From Bombyx mori (lineage: Eukaryota; Arthropoda; Insecta; Lepidoptera; Bombycidae): DNA of 64,000 nt. This document shows positions 41,966-55,255 of this stretch, piece by piece; position 1 is the stretch's first letter; each line of letters opens with the position of its first letter. A program made the translations under genes and the position numbers. The notes under the pieces were generated by a model. It did not search any database, was not told the DNA's origin, and saw nothing but the letters and a program-made list of their open reading frames with translations. The stretch lies in assembly GCF_030269925.1 (NCBI RefSeq), contig NC_085117.1, positions 558,001-622,000 on the forward strand, read 5' to 3'.

Positions 41966-43543
41966 TAAATTAAATGGCCATTACAATAAATGTAATACGG
42001 AATCAGAATTCGTATTGCCAAGGCCATGAGAACGGGTGAGGACATATCGCCGTCTCCCTCTATCGGGCGCGCAATAATAATTCTAGTTTAATTTGTAATC
42101 TATACATATAAATAAAATTGGAGTGTCTGTTTGTGATATTGAAAAAACCGCTTTTTACTACATAAATATGAATATATATACACGGTAAATACACCAAAAT
42201 AACATTTTTTACAAATTTTGTCTGTCTGACTGTCTGTTTGTTTGTTTCGGCTAATCTCTGGAACGGCTGGACCGATTTTGACGAGACTTTCACTGATAGC
42301 TAGCTGATAATATAAGGAGTAACTCAGGCTACTTTTTTTAGACTAGCTTCGCCCCGCGACTTCACCCGTGGTACGACAATAACCGCGGGTAACATGGCGG
42401 GACTCAGTTTAAAATAAAATGCGTCTAAATACACAATATACATGCCCTCTCTTAATACACGATCGTATGTTATTGAATTGTCAATTTAATACAAATTTAA
42501 TAAATAAACATTATCCAGATATTAGTATTCGAAGCTCTTTCCATTATTTACTTAAATATAATCAAGTAAAAACATCAAAGAGATACAGTGAATTAGGCTA
42601 TCAAGTTAGCGTTAAAAAAATATCAATTTTTATTGAAAATTAAACAAAAATTAACCTAAAACTAAAAAACGAATATAATAACTAAAATATTTTATTAAAT
42701 GGCTTTAGGCAACTTAACCTTTAGGCAAGGTTCCGAAGAAGTAATATGTTCGTTTTTTTTGGTCAATGAAATAAGTAAAGAAAAAATATGGCCGGCAATT
42801 CCCTCCATTTTCGTATTAAATTGACAAATTTGCATTCGATCGTAGTAGGTACATACATAATTAATGTTTCTTATCTATTATAATAAATTAGTTTAGTACT
42901 TAAGTTAATATAGAAATATAATAAATATAGTAATTTTTTTACTGGAAACTGCAATGTTATTCAATATTGACTGAATTTTTTATATATTTGGTCTTTATAG
43001 GTAGTTTGATTTCGGCTTTAAGCGAATGTAATGTTTACGTTCATTGTTATAAGGCCGATTCTTGCGTGTATAAGTTTTGATTTTGTAGACTGTCAGCAGA
43101 ATTGCGTCGGCCGCACACTGTAAGAATTGATTGTCGGAAATGTTCTTTGTCCGAGACCCCGCAGACTGCAAGAAAGACGGATATTTCATAATTCCTTAAC
43201 GCGTACACGATCGTCGTGTGAGAAATGTTGCTAAACCAGCTTTAGTGCCGGCGCAATGTCTGTCCCGGATATAGCAGCCGGATACCCGATCGATCATTCA
43301 TACTCTTCTAGCTGGAGCGTTAGAAAGAGATAGAGAAAACGAGTTCGACGACAATCGTGTAAGTGTAAAAGGCACCTTTGCTAGGCAAGTAATTTTCTGA
43401 TATACACGTCTCACAATGTGCGGCAGTGTTTGTTCTCCGACAGTTGGCATTGTCATCGTGTGACACATATACCGGCTTACACAATATCAGCTTACAAAAT
43501 GTACTAGTTAAAAGTATAATATTTCATTATTATGATTCGCTTA

Positions 43544-43806
43544 AGGCTTCGTCAAACAGAACGCGTAATTAGCGCGCGTCAGAGCGTTAAACTGACGGTG
43601 CGCTATGACGCCGAGATGCGTTGTACTAATATGGTAATATACTGTCGAACAGCCCTAACGGCGCGACACAGCGTTGCGTACTTATAGCGCTGGGGCTCTG
43701 TCTGACAGTATGTTACCATAGTAGTACAACACATCTCGGCGTCATAGCGCGCCGTCAGTTTAGAGTCCTGACGCGCGCTAATTACGCGTTCTGTTTGACG
43801 AAGCCC
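43544..43806. mobile_element. 263 bp foldback MITE flanked by TTA
   Basis: Left arm AGGCTTCGTCAAACAGAACG and CGTAATTAGCGCGCGTCA pair with right arm TGACGCGCGCTAATTACG and CGTTCTGTTTGACGAAGCCC; pairing resumes inside (ACGCCGAGATG / CATCTCGGCGT). TTA lies at 43541-43543 and 43807-43809. The 3 bp duplication suggests a PIF/Harbinger-related MITE. Confidence 0.85.
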
Positions 43807-45684
43807 TTAGTCGGTCGCGCTTCAAGACTTTAGTATTTTATTTATTCGAAAATTGGCGCCATTTTCCTGTTTTGACACATTTCATTGCCTCTTTAAATTT
43901 ACTATTACATGCGTGTAATCGATCGTACTGTGTTTTTTAATTACTCGATTTTTTTTTAATATTAAGCATCGGCGTTATGTATATTTATCTCAAATGATTT
44001 ATGGATTTCTTAAAATTTAGGAAATTGGCGGATTTTTAGGCAAAGGAATTTCACGAATGTAAATTAATTTTATTAAATGAATAAGGAGTCCATAATTGTT
44101 TTCGTCATAATAATGTAATAATATGTATAGAAAGTCTTAGGTTAAATTTTTCATAGTATAAAATCGCTAGTTTGTTTCTTTTTTATTTTTGTTATTAAGA
44201 ATGTATCTCGTGGATTGGCTCAGACTTTTTGCTAGTAATTGGCATATAAACGAGTATATTTGGGATTGAAAATAGTTATTTGTTAATTGACTAATAATAA
44301 CATGTCACACATGGCATGCTGCATATATATAAGAAAAAAAAAACTTGCAATATAGTCATAGAATATTTTTTTAATTTATCATTGCAATCAGTTAACTGAC
44401 GAGCAATTTTACGACCACTAGGTGAGGCCTAGAAAAAAATACAAAATTTTAAATATGTCTATTATTAATATAAATATAAAAAATAATAATGCTTCTCCGT
44501 TTAAGACGTCTTTGCCGATCCGCGTGACATACAATGTTAATAATATGACAGATGTTTGGTTAGAAATTGAGCAGCTAAACAGAAAAATGTTTATTGTAAA
44601 TTTAATTGCAATCCAATGCGAATCCAGGTAATATGTAATGAAACGAGTTTAAATGAACCAATGAAGAAACAGTTAAGTTAGTGGATGCATAAGAAAAATG
44701 TAATTAAACTACATAATATCGTGAATAAAAAAAGTAACTCAATTGATTTGGGGGGCTACGAAGACTATAGAGTTTGTTGGATTGAGACCCTGAAAAAAAA
44801 AGCTATAAGTTTTATTTTTAATTTTAATAAACTCTGAATACATGTTTATAAGTCGGAAGTATAAAACTATTTTCTTAAAATTTTCTAGATATGCCACTTC
44901 AGTTCTGAAGGTGCAATATTAATTATTTAGTCTCAGATGATTCGGTGTTTCCCGACAGAGAAGCATTATTGGATAGTCTTTTATTTTGAAATCTAAAAAC
45001 ATTCTTCTTCTACTGTGTAATTTTTTAACAAATTGAAATTTGTTCCAAATTGTATATTTCCACGGCGAAGGCACTGAAGCTACGCGCGGTAAAATTAAAC
45101 AAAATGGCTGCTGTTTTTTCTTTCAAATTCGTCTTGTCATTATTATAAACTTTGTGTGTAAATATAATATTGCGTTCACATTATCACCGTAATATACTAA
45201 GTGCTTAAATATAAGAATGCATTTTAATTATTGAAGTGGTTTTATTTTTAATCCCCCAGTGTGCTTGGTTGATAAATTTATTTATTTTCGTTTAAAATAT
45301 GCAGTATTTAAAATCTATTTCTTTTTTACTATTTACGAAGTGTTTGTTTCGTTGTTAATGCAGTATCCTACTCTAATAGGTTTATGACGCTGTTTTTTAA
45401 ATCTTTCCACTTGCTATTTATCTTTCCACTATGGCGCTATCTTAATTCTCTCCCTACTCCTTACTTCTACCTTCCATGCAAAATTGAGTGGAGTAAAAAT
45501 TAAATGCATTTATAACATGATCAAATAAAAAAAATAAAAAACTGTCGTTTCAAATTGTTATGGCTCGTAAATACATAGGGTTTATCAATGTTATCGTGGC
45601 TGACAATGTTTAAGACACAACAGCAATCCTGCCTAATCATAGGCTATTTTTTGCAAAAATACTAAAGCAGTGAATAGAGGTATG

Positions 45685-47118
45685 ATTACACTCTCTCTTC
45701 GATCGGTCCCTCACTGCTGAGGATCGTGACTCCGTCCGATTCCGTCAACCAGCTGTCTCCATCGATCCCGCCCTGCAGCTCGGTGGAGTGCGTCGCTGAC
45801 AGGTATCCCCAGTTCCTCCACTATTTGGTCCGACCATCGTTTGGGACCTCTACCCCTAGGCCTTTTTCCCTCAATTTTACCGGTCACCACAAGGCGTTCC
45901 AAATTGCTGGTATCCCTGCGTGCAACATGACCAAAATACCGCAATATTCTTTGTAGGCAGGTTGTGGATAGACGTGGAATCTTTTCTATTTTTAACTGCT
46001 TGAGAACAGATATGTTGGTGCGGCGGGCCGTCCATGGTATTCGTAGCATACGTCGCCAGCACCACATCTCAAAAGCGTCGATTCTCTGCCTATCTGCGGC
46101 TTTGAGTGTCCACGTCTCTGCACTGTATAGAGCAATGGAGAAGACAAGGGTGCGGACCAGATGTATTTTAGTCCGGTGGGTAATATTACGGTCTCTCAAA
46201 ATGTTGCTCAGTTGGGTCATTGCAGATTTTGCCATGCCAGTCCGTCTCCGTATTTCCGGTTCGCTACTTCCTTTGTTGGTAATCAGTGAGCCAAGGTATG
46301 GGAACTGGGTTACGGTTTCGTAGTCATGTAGGACATTGTTGCGTTGGATAGCTTTGAAACGGTCAATGATCATTAGCTTGGTCTTGGATTTATTAATAGC
46401 AAGCCCCATTTCCATACTGACGGTTTCCAGTTTGTAAAGTAGCTCCGCCATTTCATTTCCCGATGAAGCGAAGAGGGTGGTATCGTCCGCGTACCTGATA
46501 TTCGATATCTTTACTCCACCTATCTTTATGTCACCTTCCCAACCATCTAGAGTTTGTCGCATTATGTGTTCTCCATAGTTAATAAAAAGGATGGTAGATA
46601 TCACGCATCCTTGGCGAACACCCTTATGGAATTTGAAACGGCCTGATGTTAAATCTCCTACAGTCACCGTGCCGTATCCTGACTCATACAGCTTGCGAAC
46701 CAGCATTACGAGGTGGTCCGGTACACCTGTCTCGGAAAGAACTTTCCACAGTCTCTCCTACTTAACGCAGTCGAAGGCCTTTTGGTAATCCACAAAACAC
46801 ATGAAAGTAGGAGTGTTATATTCGTAGCACTTTTCTTAAGCCGAAGGTTTAGGATTTGCTCTCTGGTGCCCCTCCCCTTCACAAAACCAGCTTGTTTCTG
46901 GGCTATTTGCCAGTCCAGGTAAGATCTTAGTCTCGCGTTGATTATGTAAAGCAAAATTTTACTGGCATGGGATATCAGTGCAATGGTTCTGTAGTTATTA
47001 CAGTTCCGTTCCGAACCTTTTTTGTGAAAAGGAAGAATAGAGGTGTGTACCCAATCAGATGGCCAATCTCCGGTCTGCCATATCTTACTACATAAATTAT
47101 GCAAGCACATTATTACAC
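45685..47118 (-). mobile_element. 5'-truncated RTE-like LINE
   Basis: Minus-strand reverse transcriptase in two frames. 47110-46815: TSILPFHKKGSERNCNNYRT, QKQAGFVKGRGTREQI. 46706-45711: GVRQGCVISTILF, IRYADDTTLFAS (catalytic YADD), RYFGHVARRDTSNLERLVV, GPKRWSDQI. A frameshift near 46815 and an in-frame TAG near 46758 separate the halves, and the endonuclease part is missing. It lies 370 bp upstream of LSM12 and shares its C-terminus with 945-1260. Confidence 0.85.
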
Positions 47119-47485
47119 AGGTAAGAATTAATAGAATATTGTTTAAGCCTCAACTAAAGAATGAAGAATACAATTTAAAATGTCCTTAACCTAAACAGCT
47201 GTACACTAAAGATTCTTTTGGACAAAGTTGATATTAGATTCCTGGAAATAAATCCCGTTCTCACCTTACATATTGATATTAAAACGAACACTTTGAAACA
47301 AAACACCTCTAATCTAGGCTGTACGTTTCGTTCAAACCTTTTACCTACTAACCTCAATAAATAAAAACGTCAAAAGTTCCGTCAAATTCAATGGCGGATC
47401 GCACATCGGAGCAAAACAGAAAAACTCACCAAAATATAACCATACATTATTCAATTGAAACAAAAACGTTTATCAACCCGTAAAC

Positions 47486-50459
47486 ATGTCGGCCGTCGTT
47501 TCGGACTGCTTCACGATCGGCAGTATAGTCGCCACGCGCACCTGTTACAACGAAAACATCGAAGGAGAGGTCCTAGCTTTCGATCCTCAAACAAAAATGT
47601 TGATTCTGAAATGCCAATCGTCCAGCGGCAATCCGAAACGGCACGACGTCAACATCGTGAACCTGTCCCTCGTCAGCGACGTTCAAATCAAGAAGGAAGT
47701 ATCCACGGTACCAGAGCCCCCCCAATCATTGAACTTGCACAGATTGAACACAAGAGTTAGAAATTCTATTGAAAACAAACGAAGATTGGTACGTATACGT
47801 CGCCTAATCATTGTTACGGCATACAGTATTTATTGTATGAAAAAAATGTACTAACTGTAATTAGGGTGACCCACATTCTACATTGCCATGGTATCTCAAA
47901 ATATTAACGATAAATTTTAATGGCTTATAGTTTCTTGGAATGATACTTCAATTATCAAGTTGGTTACAACATAAATTTTATGAAATCACGAACATAATAA
48001 AACTCAATTGACTGTAAGTAAATATACTGGAGTTATTTTGGAGCCTAGTGATAAAGTCGTGCCTGTATCTGCTATCTATGCAACCCAGTGCGGAATTAAC
48101 AATAGGCTGTCTGGTGATGCAGTAAAATGAATGTTTGTCCAAAAGTTTGTGGGCTGTGTACTTAAATCTATGAATTTGAGCAACTATTTATCATCAGATC
48201 TGTCAGACATCAATTCCTGGGATTGGGACGTCTTATGGGCCTGCTTGGGTACATACCACCGCCCTGAGCATTTCTGTAAAGTGCTTAGGCTTGAAAGGTG
48301 GTTGGGCAGCCATTAAGTTTTAGAATATAGACTTTGAACTCATATCTCAAGAAGGGTAGCATATTTTACATTAAAGATGTCTATGGACTGCTGAACACAT
48401 AACACCAGGTGGGCTGTGAGCTCGTCAATAAATCTAAGCAATAAAAATAAACTATCAGACATGAAATGCACACATATTTTATTCTTATAGAGTAAAATTA
48501 ATAAAATGGTAAAATCAATCTTAGTTTGTAATTATCATCATTTTAGTTTGAAGAGTGGAACAGCTGACTTCATGTCTTCATGTCGACTTGGCATTGACAC
48601 TGTCAAGTCTATCAGCTCTGTCCAATGATTAAAAAAAAAACAAAAAAATTTTTTGTTCAGGTATCAGCATTATCTGCATGCCTAGACCCTGAAGGACAAA
48701 GACTGTTCATGGCGATAGCTAGAGTGATTGACGACGTGTCCTGGGCCGGACAGAGCATCCGAGTATACAATAACAAAATACACCAAGTAATGATCACACC
48801 TCCATATAAGGTAAAGGTTCTGAAATATATTGGCGCAACACTTCTATTAACAAAAAATAGTTAAAAGTAAACTGCTTCCTTAATGTGGAAATTGTTGGTT
48901 AATTATTATAAGTCCAATTTCTGAAGTCGTCGTGGCCTTAAGAATAAGACATCCGGTGCATTTGTGTTGAGTGATGCACCGATGTTCGAATCCCAGGCGG
49001 GTACAAATTTTTCTAATGAAATGCGTACTGAAGGAATAACATCATGTAATAAAAATGAAACCTGCAAAATTATAATTTGCGTAATGACTGGTGGTAGGAC
49101 CTCTTGTGAGTCCGCACGGGTAGGTACTACCACCCTGTCCCCCACCCTGTCTATTTCTGCCATAAAGCAGTAATGTGTTTTGTTCTGAAGGGTATGGTAG
49201 CCATTGTAACTATACTGAGATCTTAGAATTTATATCTCAAGGTGGGTGGCGTATTTACGTTGTAGATGTCTAGGGGCTCCAGTAACCACTTAACACCAGG
49301 TGGGCTGTGAGCTCGTCCACCCATCTAAGCAATAAAAAAAAAACGAATGTAAACAATTGCTTAAGACGGTATTCAAAAACATGAAGTGAACTAACCCCCC
49401 CCCCCTTTCTTACTATATACGAGTGACTTATCGCACAATACATTCCTTTTCTCGCCGGATCTTCTCAGCGGGTCGCGATTCCGATCCGGTAGTAGATTCA
49501 TTCGCGAAGCAATTGCTCTTGAGTTGTTTGGTCTCCTTCGGAGGCGCTCGGGCAGCTGTTAGCAAATCCCACCCCTCCTGGCTGATCCTTTGCTCGCCCA
49601 CCTGTCCTGGTGAAACTGGAAAGGCCTTCGGGCCACCAGTAATCTCTCAATCATAAAAAAAAAACAATACATTCCGGTTCGAGCAGTCGACCGATGCGGA
49701 GCTCTGTTGTTATTGTACGTACACTTGAAATTTATTAAATGGAATTTATTGGAAAGCCTTAATTACTGTCACCATAGAAGACATTTTGGTAGACAGCAGT
49801 TTGGCTCTGCCCATGGCATTGCTGAAGTCTATGGGCAACGGTAACCACTCTTCATCAGGTGGGCCGTATGCTCGTCTGCCTACAAGGGCAATAAAAAAAA
49901 GACAATGACAATAATGAAGTCAGTAACACTGTCGTCATTATTCTCAAAAGTAGTCACACCATCATATACATACATACATCTGCCGGGCATGTTAATGATT
50001 ACAGCCTAGTTGTTCCGATCCATCCACAGTATCACGGCTTAGAGGCCTGGTTTTGTATTGAGTGATCTACCACATTTTCACAAGTGATTTCTGCAAAGTA
50101 GAAACCCTTCCTCACGAGCGATGGGTTCGACGAGAACGATGACCGGTGCTTGAGGTACTTAAAACCACCGTCAGTGGATCGGGAGGATCCGAAATGACGT
50201 GTTTTGGGCGACGTCGACTGCTTACCATACCTCACTTGTAATTTATTTATATGAAAAGGAGAATAACCTGCACTAATCCATTCCGATCCACATTTTGGAA
50301 CTACCTGTATGTGATTCAATATTGCTGTGACGTCATAAAGTTTATTGTTCGCAGGTCGATGACGTCATAGGCGAAAAGGATTCCCAGTCGTATAATTATA
50401 TTAAGAAATTCGTAGAAAGACACTGGCGCGATCGTCCCACGCCTGCGCCCCAACAATAA
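47486..50459 (+). CDS. Lsm12: LSM12 homologue, three exons
   Basis: Exons 47486-47788, 48661-48810 and 50355-50459, all joined in phase 0, give 185 residues (human LSM12: 195). Residues 1-70 form an Lsm-type beta barrel (FTIGSIVATRTCYN, GEVLAFDPQTKML, KCQSSSG), matching human SVGSQVSCRTC, GEVVAFDYQSKML and KCPSSSG. Residues about 80-180 are the AD (anticodon-binding-like) domain, with LNLHRLNTRVRNSIENKRR, SALSACLDPEGQRLF and the conserved VMITPPYK block, ending VERHWRD. LSM12 is linked to Ataxin-2-type RNA complexes and, in Drosophila, to translation of the clock gene period; that is family knowledge. The stop codon overlaps an AATAAA (50455-50460), so the 3'UTR may be very short. Intron 2 carries a complete tRNA-headed SINE. 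Confidence 0.95.
48215..48450 (+). repeat. Old SINE tail
   Basis: Diverged sense tail in LSM12 intron 1 ending AAGCAATAAAAATAAAC. Confidence 0.65.
48924..49342 (+). repeat. Complete tRNA-headed SINE
   Basis: Head GAAGTCGTCGTGGCCTTAAG, box B GTTCGAATCCCAGG, tail and A tract; it sits 110 bp after LSM12 exon 2. Confidence 0.8.
49448..49665 (+). repeat. Family B repeat with alternative tail
   Basis: Family B core then CTGTCCTGGTGAAACTGG, ACCAGTAATC and an A tract; the A tract fixes the sense strand of family B. Confidence 0.7.
49783..49905 (+). repeat. Family C repeat
   Basis: Sense copy, CTGCCTACAAGGGCAATAAA. Confidence 0.8.
50095..50235 (-). repeat. Family B fragment
   Basis: GGGTTCGACGAGAACGATGA to GACGTCGACTGCTTACC, 120 bp upstream of LSM12 exon 3. 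Confidence 0.7.
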
Positions 50460-50460
50460 A
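50455..50460 (+). terminator. Lsm12: Candidate LSM12 polyadenylation signal overlapping the stop
   Basis: AATAAA formed by the last codon, the TAA stop and the next base. If used, the 3'UTR would be only tens of bases. Confidence 0.35.
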
Positions 50461-53400
50461 CCTTACATACATAGAAACTTTATTATATTATAATTATTAT
50501 ATATACCAAAAAAAAAAGAAAAAAAATCAAAATTATGAAGTATGGATTTTGTGTTTTATTTCATGATTAACGCGGGGGCAATCTAGGAGCCTGGGTGCCG
50601 CCAAGAAACTAGCCCACCCTGTCTTCACACAGCTGAATCTGGATATGTTTATATATAACAATCATAATTGTTGTAAGGAGCTGAAATTAAATACAAATTC
50701 AACGCGGCAACACTTATATACCACACTTTTTTTTAAATACCAATAATTTAAGTCGCAACAATCAACCATGTCAATGACAATGTTTAATCATTTTTAGCAA
50801 CCATAAAAAGGAAAGGTTTTTATGTGTGGTTTCGTTTAAATATCATCAAGATATGGCTAATACTTATTGAGTAATTTTTAATTAAATAAAGTATTTAATT
50901 CCACTTCATTGATAATATTGTTATTGTATTTTTTATTAGTCTATTTTATTAACGAACTTCATGCCTTTCTGAAAGGGACGATTTCCTATATAAAATTTCA
51001 ACCCCCTGATTCGCGTTAGGGGTGAGATTTTGAAAAATGCCGATACGAATTGTGGCGAACTGTCACTACAACACGTTCACAGCATTCTCTCCACATGTTT
51101 ATTTGAAGTCTGTGACAGAGATGGAAAGCCCGCCAAAAAGTAGATATGAAAAATTACACTCCTAATGCTCCAATTGTAAATTTTGCGTAATATTTTATGA
51201 TTTCGCCTTAAATATAATTTAATTAATTGCGTTGTTTAATTAATCATTGACGTGTATGCGGTACGCGCCGACATCGACCAAATAGTAAACATTTGAACCG
51301 ACCAGAAATAGATGTATCAAATTTCATGGTTTTTCTCTTTGAAAATTACTGATTTCCGTATAAAAATAATTCTATGCCCTTCGAAAATGTGAAAATGCCA
51401 AGTCCGTAGTCCCAGCCGTGTCGGACTCCGATTTATAGATTAGAACAACCTAACCTTTTTTGGATGGGCAAGGAAGTTATAGGTAGTCAAGGAACTGTTA
51501 TGATTAATGTTTTCTTATCTAATCACTGCCAGCCCAGAGAGGCTATTTCAATATCGTCAGACTGATAGAACTCAAGAGAATCAAAATAGTCTGAATCTGT
51601 CACCGGATCGGAATCGCGATCCACTGAAGAGATCCGGCGAGAAACTTAGTGGATTGTGTTATGGGTTAGGTTACACGTCGAACTCTTACTAGCATTGGAC
51701 GAGAACGGTGACTGATATTCAGTGTGCTTAGTGCGAGTTTTTTAACTTCTCTATAGCGTAAAAGCTAACTCAATTATTTATGGAGTTGGAACGTTTGCCG
51801 CTAGGGGCGCCGTTTTAAAGCGCGCGTGTTCGTGTGTGTATTTTGTGGACGCGATATATTATCTAATTTTTTTTATGGCAATAGTTTCAACTTTATGCCA
51901 GTTTCAAGTGAAAATGTAAGTACTTATTATCTATGCCTAGTATCTCAATTAACGCGCGAAACTTACGAAGGGGCCGCGCCATGACACGCGCAGTTCACAA
52001 TAATATTCGCATTTAACAACCAAATTTTTTATCAGCTTCCGTAAATAAAACCACAGTTTAAGCTGTAAACATTTATTTACTACAATAAGAAACCGAACTA
52101 GATTATATTCGAGACAAAATCTTAACGAATACATACAAGCCAATTGGTACGCTCACTAAACAAATTGCAACTATGTAACTTGTCGTCATGACTATAACGA
52201 GTTAATAATATTGTACTTATTAAACTAATAAACACATTGTGTTTCTATTCAACACTGTGTCATCATCCGACTTTCGATTTGTGCTTCTTAAAACCATCAA
52301 TCAAACCTTTATTTCAGTGACGACTGGAATGTAGGTAATAAAAATTTCTAAGTCGTTAGGATATAACCTAAAATTTCAACAAATCGATCGAAGAATGAAA
52401 CAATAAACAAAATTAAACAGATTATAACAAAACCATTTGTTTCACTCTGCAATTCTCATACCTTAAAATATAACACAATAATAATATAAAAACTCGTGAA
52501 ATACCATTTCTTTAACATTTATTGTTCAGTTTTTAAAAAAAAAACTGCAAGACTTCGCAGTTCCCTTCCCGCGCTAGTGAACAAACTATACTATTATATT
52601 TCAACTTTTTTATTTTCTCGGTGACAGTTCTAAATTGATAGTATTGTAACCAATTAAGTAATCCGATCGCATATATTTATTATGTTTTGAACAAAAACAT
52701 TCAAATATATTTTTTCAAGCTGGGAGCACTTAATGGCCCACCGCCATTTTGTGTTTGTTTTAATCTGTCACTCGCAACAAGATGGTCGTGCCAGTCACTA
52801 CATTTTTGTTCGCTGAGTTTTTTCACATTATCGATACATTACGTTGTGCATTTTGTGTTCATTTAAAAAAAATATAAATATTTTATAACATGCAATTATT
52901 TATTACGCGCGATAATAATTTGAAGGGGGAAAGGTTATTTGATTTAAGCGACATTTATCTATGAAATTAAAGGTTTGTTTTATCTAATACAAGCATCAAC
53001 AGTTCAATGTTTTTAATTGAACTTCAATTAAGTTTATACCATTCAAATAGTTGAAGTTTTTTTTTATATATTTTATTCCAAATTTTAAAACCTTTCACCT
53101 CTCGATACAATAAGCGGAATATACAATATTATAAAACAATGCAGATAATAATTCTAATAAACATTTTAAACGCCAACTTCTAATTTAGGTGATATTTTTT
53201 TAATCTATTTACCATTAGTAACTCTACTTTTAAGCCACTTTAGATACTAGCAACAATAACATAAAAATAAGATAGATTGCAAGGAAGAGGTTGTGGTTCA
53301 TTAGTGGAACTAGCTTTTAGACCGCATAGTTGGTATCATTGGTATAATCTTTATATAACGCTGACGTAAATTATTGAGACACGCCTCATAGCGTCTCACG

Positions 53401-53792
53401 ACGGACAAGCTCATGTTTGAGGTCGCTTACGATACATCAAACGTAACTATGTTGTTTTCGCACATATACCATTATTCAATATATTATATGTAGTTCAATA
53501 AATTATATGTTAGTAACATCACTTAGTTACATATAATATTTATTTCCGAGAAATGTGGAAGTTATCATTTTTTTGTTGCAAAGTAATTAAAAAACTCTGC
53601 AAGTCCTTTAAATTGTATAGCTACATATCTATATATATTTCAGGTACTTGAAAATTGTTCATTCAAGGCTGTATGAAAGAAAATCAAAACGAAGAAAAAA
53701 AAAACATACACAGGCATGTTTTATTTATGATAATAAACCATAGAGTGTAGAATTAAGGAGCGCCATATCAGTGTATTAATTTTTTTTTATTG

Positions 53793-53895
53793 CCCTTGTA
53801 TGCAGACGAGCATACGGCCCACCTGATGGGTGAGGGGTTACCGTCGCCCATGGGCTTCAGCAATGCCAGGGGCAGAGCCGAGCAGCTAGCTACCT
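53793..53895 (-). repeat. Family C repeat
   Basis: Antisense copy, TGCCCTTGTATGCAGACGAG. Confidence 0.75.
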
Positions 53896-54289
53896 AAAAG
53901 TGTCCGCTAGAAAGCGAGCCAATTAAGATGGCGCCACAGTAGCTAGTGGAAGGATTTTACAAACAGCTCTATAAACTGTTAATTATTAAACTACATAACT
54001 AGAGTAAGATACTAAATTAAGAAGGAAAGAAACACTTCTTACGTGAAGAGTAATAAAAAAATTAATAGTTCAGATTTTAATTACTGCTTACGGTTTTATT
54101 AGCTTCAGACGTATGTATGTTAGTATGTAACGGAATCTATGAACATGATTTTGACTTCCTTCAAAACTTCGGATTAATTCAAAACTTTGCATACTTATTA
54201 AGGACCGATGACAATTCAATATTTAAAAAAAAATTGAGAAAATTGAAATTAAATTAAGTAAAAAATGAAAAATAAATTATAGTCTAAAA

Positions 54290-54530
54290 AAACTAACAAA
54301 ATACGGTTTTATAGAAAATATAACTAAAATTTGGAAAATAAATTTAAATTAAAAATAGTATAAGAAAAATGATTTTGTTGTAAAAAAAGCGTGGGGTGCT
54401 TTTCAGGATATTATCAAAATAACCCTTCTACTCATATCTGTTCATAAAATATTTATAACTACTAATACCATGCAACCCACGCTTTTTTTTTTACAATAAA
54501 ATCATTTTTTCTTTTTTTAAACTATTATGT
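54290..54530. mobile_element. Inverted-repeat element with AGCGTGGGGTGC motif
   Basis: AGTATAAGAAAAATGATTTT and AAAAAAAGCGTGGGG at the left oppose CCCACGCTTTTTTTTT and AAAATCATTTTTTC at the right. A second copy at 17165-17372 shares the interior (GGATATTATCAAAATAACCC) but lacks the right arm. Confidence 0.65.
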
Positions 54531-55255
54531 TTTTGCAACTATGCAAGTCACGAAAAATATAATTTTTTTTCAACCCGACACACTTCGCTCTGTTTAGTAT
54601 GAATTTTCCCACACTTATAGAGAATATAGAGGAGTGCAGAATGTTAATATTTTCTTTAATTATGCATAAAATATACGTTAAATCAATTTTAAAAATCATT
54701 ACACACCATGTATTTGACACAACACATATAAGATTATGTATATTACATAATGCTTACATATATTATAAACATAATATATTAAAGAGGTAACTCTATGTTT
54801 ATTGTCAAACTTTTGTTATTGTTTAAAGTTTGTGGTCAAATTGAGAATAGATTAATATTGTTTGTCTTCATTAATATTTGTCTAAAGTGTAGCCTTGGCG
54901 AAATATGTGATTATAGAAGAATTATTTAATAGTCTTTGACAATAGAACCACAATAATGTTCAAACTTATAATTTCAATTAATTATAGTCGAATTTCGTTT
55001 ACTGAGCGATCACTAGTAAAAATAAATAGTTGAGATTTTAAATATACCAGGCACACTCCGCTTTGTTTAAACCTGCTATATTCACATTCATTCCTACACT
55101 AGCGGTATTTCGGTGAGTCTTCCAACAACTCGCTGTTTACAGGCGGACTTCAACTTGTCCCCTATACAAGATGGCGCTCCTTACATCTACCCTCCATAGT
55201 TAAAAACGAAGACATTCTCTCAGTTCGGTACAGAACAAACATCATTAAATTTAAA

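Larger units (their letters stand above)
41231..45660. other. BNIP3 3' flank
   Basis: Holds the probable 3'UTR to about 41660, a family E MITE (41714-41965), a repeat with GTCTGTCTGACTGTCTG and CTAATCTCTGGAACGGCTGG (42095-42380), and the foldback MITE at 43544-43806. The rest is AT-rich; no exon recognised. Confidence 0.55.
50530..55255. other. LSM12-Dap160 intergenic region
   Basis: Convergent gene ends. Contains family B (51595-51725) next to a half foldback (51720-51830), a family E MITE (52920-53105), a family C copy (53793-53895) and the repeat at 54290-54530. The Dap160 3'UTR must begin at 55255; its end was not identified. Confidence 0.55.

Noticed and set aside
45726..46323. Plus-strand frames opposite the LINE
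   Set aside because: Antisense shadows of the reverse-transcriptase frame.
47455..47760. 101-codon arginine-rich frame overlapping LSM12 exon 1
   Set aside because: Out-of-frame shadow of the conserved LSM12 reading frame.
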